A stretch of DNA of 24,738 nucleotides from assembly GCA_946479335.1 (NCBI GenBank), contig CAMLFP010000036.1, forward strand, positions 1 through 24,738. The letters run 5' to 3'. The position numbers and the translations under genes were made by a program. Origin of the DNA: an uncultured Archangium sp. (GTDB lineage: Bacteria; Myxococcota; Myxococcia; Myxococcales; Myxococcaceae). Position 1 is the stretch's first letter. Each line of letters begins with the position of its first letter. Shown piece after piece: positions 19,292 through 24,738 of the stretch. The notes below the pieces were generated by a model. It was not told the origin of the DNA. It did not search any database and saw nothing but the letters and a program-made list of their open reading frames with translations.

Positions 19292-19723
19292 TCAGAGACT
19301 CAAGGGTTCTTTCAACCGGTAGGCGATGCCGCAGCCTTGCCCGTTCGGCTCGATGGCCTCGAAGGCGACGCCGGTCCACTCGTGCGTGAAGAGCGTGCCG
19401 CCGTCGCGAGAGACGGTGAGCGACACCGTGGAGTCCACCTGGCCGTTGACGCCGATGGTGGTGCCGCCGTCGTGGAACTGCTGGTTCACCACGAGGTGCC
19501 GCGTCTGCGCGTCGAAGGTGACGTCGGGGTTGCTCCCGGTGGGGTCGAAGGCGTTGCTCCAGCAGGTACCGTTGAGGCACGTGGCGACGCTCGAGGTGTC
19601 GGCGGTCAACGCGTCGGCCTCTGTCTGCGGCAGCACGAACGTGAGTTGAGGAATGTAGAGGAGGTCAGTGCACACCGAGCAGCCGGCCAGCACCAACGCG
19701 CCCACGGCGAAGAGTCGTCGCAT
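19292..19723 (-). CDS. Small lipoprotein, tandem paralogue 3 of 3 (first gene of the operon)
   Basis: 143 residues. The lipobox is VLAGC (Cys15), then Cys18 (CSVC). The same blocks occur as in copy 2: LTFVLPQTEADALT, CLNGTCW, VSRDGGTLFTHEWTGVAFE and EPNGQGCGIAYRLKEPLSL. ATG 19723 gives the correct signal peptide; an in-frame open stretch runs further upstream but is not needed. No ribosome site is visible. A weak promoter (TGCCAG on the plus strand at 19753-19758 as -35, AAGGTA at 19730-19735 as -10, spacing 17) would start transcription almost at the ATG. It is divergent from the TetR gene at 19807. Function unknown. Confidence 0.8.
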   Translation of the reverse strand: MRRLFAVGALVLAGCSVCTDLLYIPQLTFVLPQTEADALTADTSSVATCLNGTCWSNAFDPTGSNPDVTFDAQTRHLVVNQQFHDGGTTIGVNGQVDSTVSLTVSRDGGTLFTHEWTGVAFEAIEPNGQGCGIAYRLKEPLSL

Positions 19724-19769
19724 GCGGCCAAGGTAGACCGCGCGCCCGGGGTTGCCAGAAATCGCGTCG

Positions 19770-19798
19770 TTGCGGCGCTCCACGGCGGTCATTAATAT
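19770..19798 (+). promoter_or_regulatory. Promoter of the second TetR gene, predicting a leaderless mRNA
   Basis: A -35-like TTGCGG (19770-19775), a 17-base spacer and a -10-like TAATAT (19793-19798), one of the few AT-rich spots nearby. The start would fall at about 19805-19807, on or next to the GTG start codon, leaving no leader. Confidence 0.4.
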
Positions 19799-19819
19799 TC
19801 GCCTCCGTGGGAAGAATAT
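19795..19819. promoter_or_regulatory. Inverted repeat over the TetR start, possible auto-operator
   Basis: ATATTC (19795-19800) and GAATAT (19814-19819) form a perfect 6-base inverted repeat with a 13-base spacer. It covers the -10 element and the first four codons of the TetR gene and is AT-rich in a GC-rich region. Position and symmetry suit binding by a TetR dimer. Confidence 0.4.
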
Positions 19820-20439
19820 CTGGCGCACTCAACAAGGATCACTCCGAGAAGAAAGAGCGGCTGGCGAGCGCGCTGGCGCACGTCATCTTGTCTGCGCAGG
19901 GCCGGCACCTGACGCTCAAGGAGCTCGCCCAGTCGGTCGAGGTCGACCCGGGCACGCTGCGGCACTACTTCGCTGACCGACAGGGCGCGGTGCGCGCGGC
20001 CTTCGAGTCGTTGCTGCCGATGGGCGAGGTGCAGAAGGCGCGGGCGACCCGGTACGCGGCGCTCCCGGCGCGCGAGGGGCTGCACACCCTGCTGAGCGAG
20101 ATCGCCAAGGCCTGGCCGTCGATGCTGGGCGGGATGCACTCGGCGGGGTTCACCGAGGGCATGTCAGACGGCGAGCTGGGCCAGACCTACGTGTCGACCA
20201 TCCTCGAGCCGACGCTCGACGTGGTGGAGAAGCTGCTCGTCGGCTACGCGGCGCGCGGCGAGCTGAAGGTGCCCGATGCGCGCGTAGCGGCGTTGGCGCT
20301 CGTCTCGCCGCTGCTGCTTGGGCTGTTCCATCAATTCCAGCTCCACGGGCGGAAGTGCCGCCCCCTCGACGTACCCACTTTTCTCGACAGCCACCTCGAC
20401 GGGTTTCTGCGGGGCTACGGCGCCGTCGCTGACTGTTGA
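19807..20439 (+). CDS. TetR family transcriptional regulator
   Basis: 210 residues. The helix-turn-helix is recognisable but divergent: LTLKELAQSVEVDPGTLRHYFADRQGAVRAAF (about 37-68). A helical effector domain follows, ending in a segment with RPLDVPTFLDSHLDGFLRG. The start is GTG. Upstream lie a promoter and an inverted repeat that suggest autoregulation and a leaderless message. It is divergent from the three-lipoprotein operon (83 bases between starts), which is its likely target (inference), and 37 bases before the Cys-rich lipoprotein gene on the same strand. Confidence 0.85.
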   Translation: MGRISGALNKDHSEKKERLASALAHVILSAQGRHLTLKELAQSVEVDPGTLRHYFADRQGAVRAAFESLLPMGEVQKARATRYAALPAREGLHTLLSEIAKAWPSMLGGMHSAGFTEGMSDGELGQTYVSTILEPTLDVVEKLLVGYAARGELKVPDARVAALALVSPLLLGLFHQFQLHGRKCRPLDVPTFLDSHLDGFLRGYGAVADC

Positions 20440-20476
20440 AACATTGATCGCCCCAGGGCGTATGGGAGACGTGAAC

Positions 20477-21859
20477 ATGAATCGAATTTCATTCCTTCGA
20501 AGTGGGATTTATCTGGCGGCCCTGCTGGGCGCGGCGTGCGGCAAGAGCGACAAGCCCACGCTCTCCAACGTGGTCATCGGCCACTGCGAGTACCAGGGGC
20601 CCTTCAGCAAGATGACCGAGTGCAAGGACTACCTCGGCACCTGGAAGTCGGCCGACGCGGAGGCGGACTGCAGCAGCAACAAGGGCACCTACCAGGGCGG
20701 CACGGTGTGCAACCCGCAGACGTACCTCGGCGCGTGTCTGCTGGCGTCGTCGAGCGCGCAGAACCGCACCTACATCGTCAGCGACAACACCGGGAAATGC
20801 GGCAGCGCGCGCACCGGCTGCGAGACCTTCGGCGGAGGCTATTGGGACCCCTCGCCCATCTGCGGCGGCGCGAATGACGAACTGGTGGTGCTGGAAGACG
20901 CGTTCCGCGAGCCGGTGCAGAAGTGCTTCGTGCCCGACTCCGGGGTGATGCCTGCCGACGGTGGTGAGGTGTGCGTGTGGGAGGGCATCCACGGGGCGAC
21001 CCTCGAAGGCCGCTCGTTCCGCGAAGACGCCGTCTGCGACAACTCGCGCAGCGGGCGCCCGTACTACGCGAAGGATCCCGACCCGCGCTCCAAGCAGGAC
21101 GACCCGCGCCGGAGCGACCCGACGTACCTCGCTGAAGAAGCGTGGGTGAAGTCGCAGATCAACGCGGCGTCGTGCGTGTGCTGCCACTCCAAGGGCGCGG
21201 CGCCGAACCACGAGCCGTCGATCTTCGACGTCGACTCCGACGGCAGCTTCGCCAACCAGCTCACCAACCGCGGCATCGCGCAGGGCGCGGGTGTGGTCAG
21301 CACCGTGCCGCTGGGCGCGTGGGCGAAGGAGCTCAACAACGGCTTCTCGAAGTCAGACCTCGCGCACCCGACCGACTCGGTGTTCCTCACCACCGACCCG
21401 GCGCGCATGAAGGCCTTCTGGCAGGCGGAGATGGAGTACCGCCGCCTGACCGCCGCCGACTTCGTCGGCATCGACGACGGCCTCGGCCCGCTCTCGGAGC
21501 AGTTCTACTACCAGCCCACGAAGTGCAGCGCCGGCGAGGGCATCGCCGCTGACGGCACCATCACCTGGGGCAAGGGCCGCGCGCGCTACGTCTACGTGAT
21601 GGAGGCGACGTCGCGCTCGCCCACCGTCTTCCCCAACCTCGATCTGCCCGAGGGCACCCTGTGGCGCCTCGACGTGCCCGCTGACGGCGCGCCGCTCGAC
21701 AACCGCTCGGTGAAGTACGGCGTGCTGCCGACCGGCACCTCGCAGCGCTTCCCGGTCGCCGGGGCGCCGGCCGCGCTGCAGTCGGGGAAGGACTACTACC
21801 TCTACGTCACGGCCGACCAGATGCTGCCCATCACCCGGTGCCTCATCACCGCGCCGTAA
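20477..21859 (+). CDS. Cys-rich lipoprotein with one CxxCH motif
   Basis: 460 residues. The lipobox is LGAAC (Cys21). ATG 20477 is preferred over ATG 20462 because GGAGA (20465-20469) lies before it. Residues about 36-135 hold a module with eight Cys and regular aromatic and Gly positions (CEYQGP, CKDYLGTW, GGGYWDPSPIC), like modules repeated in other myxobacterial lipoproteins. The second half has CVCCH (233-237), a possible heme c site with a Cys in the linker, then a region with GIAQGAGVVSTVPLGAW and a beta-rich end. I do not recognise a named family. It is probably exported to the envelope; a redox role is only suggested by CxxCH. Confidence 0.75.
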   Translation: MNRISFLRSGIYLAALLGAACGKSDKPTLSNVVIGHCEYQGPFSKMTECKDYLGTWKSADAEADCSSNKGTYQGGTVCNPQTYLGACLLASSSAQNRTYIVSDNTGKCGSARTGCETFGGGYWDPSPICGGANDELVVLEDAFREPVQKCFVPDSGVMPADGGEVCVWEGIHGATLEGRSFREDAVCDNSRSGRPYYAKDPDPRSKQDDPRRSDPTYLAEEAWVKSQINAASCVCCHSKGAAPNHEPSIFDVDSDGSFANQLTNRGIAQGAGVVSTVPLGAWAKELNNGFSKSDLAHPTDSVFLTTDPARMKAFWQAEMEYRRLTAADFVGIDDGLGPLSEQFYYQPTKCSAGEGIAADGTITWGKGRARYVYVMEATSRSPTVFPNLDLPEGTLWRLDVPADGAPLDNRSVKYGVLPTGTSQRFPVAGAPAALQSGKDYYLYVTADQMLPITRCLITAP

Positions 21860-21914
21860 AGGTTGCTGACAAACAAGGTGGAATCTCAGGGCTCCACCGG
21901 TCGAAAATAGCTGC

Positions 21915-22778
21915 ATGGCGACCTACACCATCCGTTCTGGCGACACCCTGAGCAGCATCGCGGCGCGGTACCACACCACCGTCGCGAAGCTGGCGTCGGC
22001 GAATCACATCAGCAACCCGAACGTGATTCGTGCGGGCGCGCGGCTGACCATCCCCGACTCGTACAGCTCGGGGAGCGGCACCAAGCCCACCACGAAGCCG
22101 ACCACCAAGCCGTCGTCGTCGAGCAGCTCGAAGACGTACCGCGTGCGCTCGGGCGACACGCTGTCGGCGATCGCGTCGCGCTACCACACCACGGTGTCGA
22201 AGCTGGCGTCGCTCAACCACATCTCGAACCCCAACCGCATCAGCGTGGGCCAGGTGCTGCACCTGCCGGGTGGGTCCTCCACGGGGAGCACCGGCGGGAC
22301 CTCGGGCACGGGTGGCACCACGGGCACCGGCGGCACGTCGTCGGTGAAGGGCCAGAAGGTGGCCGACCTCGCGAAGTCGTTCCTCGGGCAGAACGCGTCG
22401 TCGCTCAAGCGCAGCGGCAAGCTGCCGATGAACCCCAACGTCCCCTCCGACATCTGCTGCGCGAACTTCGTGTCGGCGGTGCTGCAGAAGGCGGGCGTCA
22501 TCAACTTCCACACCGACCTGGTCAGCGGCTCGAGCTCGGGCGTGCCCAACGCCATCGGCACGATGCTCAAGAAGCGCGGGTGGAAGGTCGTGCCCGCCTC
22601 GCAGGCCAAGCCCGGCGACGTGTGCATTCTCAACAACGGTCACCACGTCGAGCTGGTGTCGAGCAACAAGAACGGCAAGGTGACGCTGATCGGCTCGAAC
22701 AACGTGAACGCCGATGGCTCGCAGCGCATCAGCTACGGCTCGCCGTACGGCAACGCCTGGTACCTGACGCCGGCGTAG
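21915..22778 (+). CDS. LysM peptidoglycan-binding protein with NlpC/CHAP-like amidase domain
   Basis: 287 residues. Two LysM domains (about 4-47 and 75-118, both with R-S-G-D-T-L-S start and NHISNPN) are joined by a TKP/Ser linker. A Gly/Thr/Ser-rich spacer (119-140) leads to a cysteine-peptidase-like domain with [11 protein letters not shown] (probable nucleophile Cys182), a [16 protein letters not shown] segment (His244) and IGSNN. It should bind and cut peptidoglycan. LysM starts at residue 3 with no signal peptide, and no alternative upstream start supplies one, so export would need another route. An intrinsic terminator follows. Confidence 0.85.
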   Translation: MATYTIRSGDTLSSIAARYHTTVAKLASANHISNPNVIRAGARLTIPDSYSSGSGTKPTTKPTTKPSSSSSSKTYRVRSGDTLSAIASRYHTTVSKLASLNHISNPNRISVGQVLHLPGGSSTGSTGGTSGTGGTTGTGGTSSVKGQKVADLAKSFLGQNASSLKRSGKLPMNPNVPSDICCANFVSAVLQKAGVINFHTDLVSGSSSGVPNAIGTMLKKRGWKVVPASQAKPGDVCILNNGHHVELVSSNKNGKVTLIGSNNVNADGSQRISYGSPYGNAWYLTPA

Positions 22779-22804
22779 TCGGTCGCGCCGTTGCTGAAGT
22801 GACG

Positions 22805-22845
22805 AACGCCGCGCCTGCTTCGATGCAGGGCGGCGTTTCTCTTTT
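22805..22845 (+). terminator. Rho-independent terminator after the LysM gene
   Basis: A 13-pair stem (AACGCCGC and CCTGC with GCAGG and GCGGCGTT, one bulged G at 22813) and a six-base loop TTCGAT, followed by TTTCTCTTTT. It lies between convergent stops and fits the rightward LysM gene. Confidence 0.88.
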
Positions 22846-23189
22846 CAGCCGACGGTGAGCAGCGATTCGGGCGCGCCGTGCTCGGTCCACGCCAGCCACG
22901 CGGGGTCGGTCGGCCCGATGACGGAGGTCACCAGCTCCCAGGTGCCGTTGCGATCGCGGAGCAGGGCGGCGTAGCGGTGCGAGACGAAGCCCTCGCGCGC
23001 GCCCTCGGCGTAGCTGGTCTGCGCGTAGTTGAAGGGCTTGCCGTCAGCGCCCTTGAGGTTGCCGACCACCAGCGCCCAGGCGCCCTCGGCCTTCACCGTG
23101 TCGACCTTGAGCTGCACCGATGCGCCGAGCTCCTTCTGGGCGGGGCCGCTGGCGAGCGTGACGAGGGCTTGTTCGAGCTGTGGAGTCAT
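22845..23189 (-). CDS. Small protein of unknown function
   Basis: 114 residues, no signal peptide, mixed alpha/beta composition. Visible landmarks are VGNLKGADGKPFNYAQT, a RYAALLRD strand and a Trp-containing end (TWELVTSVIG, PAWLAWTEHG). I do not recognise a family. The ATG at 23189 has no well-placed ribosome site: GAGGAG lies about 17 bases upstream, and a TTG about 12 bases before the ATG would sit close to it and add four residues. It is divergent from the cytochrome gene (87 bases apart) and convergent with the LysM gene. Confidence 0.6.
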   Translation of the reverse strand: MTPQLEQALVTLASGPAQKELGASVQLKVDTVKAEGAWALVVGNLKGADGKPFNYAQTSYAEGAREGFVSHRYAALLRDRNGTWELVTSVIGPTDPAWLAWTEHGAPESLLTVG

Positions 23190-23276
23190 GGGTCGAACTT
23201 TCAACGGCTCCTCGGTGGATGTCGAACGCAATATCGAAGATGTCCGCTTTTTCGCGACCACTTCGAGGAGGTGGGT

Positions 23277-24254
23277 ATGCCCTTGGTTTTCTCCGCGTTC
23301 TGCGCCGGTCTCCTCGCGGGGGCGACGCCGCAGGTCCAGACCCCCGAGGGCGCGCGTGAGGCCTCGTCGGAGTGGTGCGGCTCCTGTCACGTCACGCAAT
23401 GGGAACAGTGGCGCACGTCTCGCCACGCGCTCGCTGCGACGAACACGCTCTACGCCGCCAACCATTCGCAGTGGCCGATGAAGTGGTGCGATGAATGCCA
23501 TCTCCCGCAGGCGCGCGAAGACGAAGGCGTGGGCTGCGCGGCTTGTCACATCAAAGACGCAACGGTGCTGACCTCGCGGTCGGTGTCAGACGCAGGCCGT
23601 CGTGCGCATGCCGAGCGCCGTGAGCCGGCGCTGAGCACCGCGCAGGCCTGCGCCGCATGTCATCAATTCAACATGCCGGACGTTCGGTCGACGTCGCGCG
23701 GAACCTGGACCGGGGAGGAGGGGACGCTGCGGTTCTTGCCGGTGCCGATGCAGGACACGATTGAGGAGTGGAAGCGCTGGGGCGGCGGCAAGTCGTGTCA
23801 GGGCTGTCACCTGCCCGAAGGCTCTCACGCGATGACCGGCGCGCATGATCTCCCGCGACTGCGGCGCGCGCTCGAGGTGAAGGTCGAGCGGCTCGACGAT
23901 GCCCGCGTGCAGGTGATGATGATCGGGCAACGCGCGGGTCACTCGGTGCCGACCGGCGACCTGTTTCGCGCGGTGCGGGTCGAGGTGTTCGACGCCGAAG
24001 GCGCGATGGTCGCCCGGCAGCGATTCACCCATTTCAGCCGTGGGGCCGATGGCAGGCGTGAAGATCAGGCCGTGCCACCGCCGCCACCCGATGGCGGCAC
24101 CTCAACACGCGAGTTCGTGTTCGCTGCGCCGGGCGCCGCCTCGTATCGCGTCGTCTTTGAGTACGTCGGGCCCTTCACCGCGCCGCTGGTGGGCTCCGAA
24201 GCCGAGGTCGAACTTTCACGCGGGCGCTTTTCTTCAACGGAGGACATTCCATGA
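23277..24254 (+). CDS. Multiheme c-type cytochrome (c554-like), five CxxCH
   Basis: 325 residues. A signal peptide (about 1-16) is followed by five heme c sites: CGSCH 34-38, CDECH 71-75, CAACH 87-91, CAACH 125-129 and CQGCH 174-178. The first is embedded in CGSCHVTQWEQWRTSRHA, the usual opening of the cytochrome c554 family, with extra His (His50, His63) as possible axial ligands. A beta-rich C-terminal half (about 195-325) follows the hemes. It is a periplasmic electron carrier or oxidoreductase; partner unknown. Ribosome site AGGAGG (23266-23271) lies five bases before the ATG. The stop overlaps the next start as ATGA. Confidence 0.88.
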   Translation: MPLVFSAFCAGLLAGATPQVQTPEGAREASSEWCGSCHVTQWEQWRTSRHALAATNTLYAANHSQWPMKWCDECHLPQAREDEGVGCAACHIKDATVLTSRSVSDAGRRAHAERREPALSTAQACAACHQFNMPDVRSTSRGTWTGEEGTLRFLPVPMQDTIEEWKRWGGGKSCQGCHLPEGSHAMTGAHDLPRLRRALEVKVERLDDARVQVMMIGQRAGHSVPTGDLFRAVRVEVFDAEGAMVARQRFTHFSRGADGRREDQAVPPPPPDGGTSTREFVFAAPGAASYRVVFEYVGPFTAPLVGSEAEVELSRGRFSSTEDIP

Positions 24255-24738
24255 ACGCTGCATGGCTGGTGACGGTGTTGCTGCTGGGTCAGACCGACGA
24301 GCGCATCATGGGCGTCACCAAAGATGGCAGGTACGTGTGCATCGACGCAGGCGACGCTCCGACTCATTGCGAAGAGGTCGGCGGCAAGCCGGTGGAGGAC
24401 GCCGACGCCTTCATCAAAAAACACGTGCTGGTGCCGGCGGTGGCTTCGCGCGCGTCGCCCGACGGCAAGTGGACCATCGATGTGGTGGCTGAGCCGGTCG
24501 AGGCGACGGGTGCAGACACCTGGTCGCCCCGCGTGTCTCTGATCGTGGTCGCGCGCAGGGGCAGTGAGCGCTTCGTGCTCACCTCTACAGATGCAGAGTT
24601 CGAGGTCTTCTGGACCCCCGACTCGCGCGGCGTGCTGTTGCGCGAACACACCTCGAGGACGGTGACCGGCGCCCGCGGCATGTCGATGAACCTCGATGAG
24701 ACCGTCATCAACTCGTACCGGCCGCTGCCCTCGGTGCG
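24251..24738 (+). CDS. Protein of unknown function, coupled to the cytochrome gene, 3' partial
   Basis: The ATG at 24251 overlaps the cytochrome stop (ATGA), and the frame is open for 162 codons to the window edge. A short hydrophobic N-terminus (AAWLVTVLLLG) looks like a signal peptide. Then come VCIDAGDAPTHC, a WTIDVVAEPVEATG region and beta strands (PRVSLIVVARRG, FEVFWTPDSRGVLLREH) resembling one blade of a beta-propeller or a WD40-like fold. No family is recognised. The translational coupling suggests it works with the multiheme cytochrome. Confidence 0.7.
   Translation, partial: MNAAWLVTVLLLGQTDERIMGVTKDGRYVCIDAGDAPTHCEEVGGKPVEDADAFIKKHVLVPAVASRASPDGKWTIDVVAEPVEATGADTWSPRVSLIVVARRGSERFVLTSTDAEFEVFWTPDSRGVLLREHTSRTVTGARGMSMNLDETVINSYRPLPSV

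Noticed and set aside
22270..22345. GGC/ACC-rich repeat in the LysM gene
   Set aside because: It encodes an in-frame Gly/Thr/Ser linker between domains, not a DNA repeat element.

Overview
The window looks like ordinary chromosome from a high-GC member of the Myxococcota (inference). GC is very high and concentrated at third codon positions. There are many short lipoproteins, one with an Asp-Ala-Gly-rich linker. A DUF1592 lipoprotein is paired with a Tat-exported DUF1552 protein, and CxxCH-containing exported proteins occur. I see no phage, insertion sequence, CRISPR array or integrated element, and no intergenic stretch longer than about 165 bases.

Layout, left half. Bases 1-2316 hold the end of a type IIA topoisomerase A subunit followed directly by its B subunit. 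A lipoprotein that looks like a copper-monooxygenase-fold protein without its copper ligands follows (2362-3423). A leftward block (7670 to 3420) encodes a DUF1592 lipoprotein, a DUF1552 Tat protein, a DUF1361 membrane protein and a small outer-membrane beta-barrel. Four tRNA genes (Pro-TGG, Arg-TCT, His-GTG, Arg-TCG) then run straight into an Lgt-family gene. Next come tRNA-Lys-CTT with its own promoter and terminator, tRNA-Leu-TAG, and an Hsp70 paralogue.

Layout, right half. A leftward pair encodes a zinc-peptidase-like lipoprotein and a beta-barrel protein, divergent from aspS. Then follow a dienelactone-hydrolase-type enzyme divergent from a TetR regulator, a NAPE-PLD-like metallo-hydrolase, and a secreted coiled-coil protein with a DUF4124 end. 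Three tandem paralogous lipoproteins of unknown family are divergent from a second TetR regulator. The window ends with a Cys-rich lipoprotein carrying one CxxCH motif, a LysM/NlpC-type protein without signal peptide, a small unknown protein, a five-heme cytochrome and a partial gene coupled to it.

How it fits together. Housekeeping functions (topoisomerase, AspRS, tRNAs) are interspersed with cell-envelope genes. Gene packing is extreme: four of six convergent junctions have gaps of 3 bases or fewer, several co-directional pairs overlap or abut, and two genes (the Lgt-like gene and the second TetR gene) appear to be read from almost leaderless RNAs. I see no defence or biosynthetic system. 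The least explained items are the lipoprotein trio with its divergent TetR gene, the ligand-less copper-monooxygenase-like lipoprotein, and the tRNA-fused Lgt paralogue.
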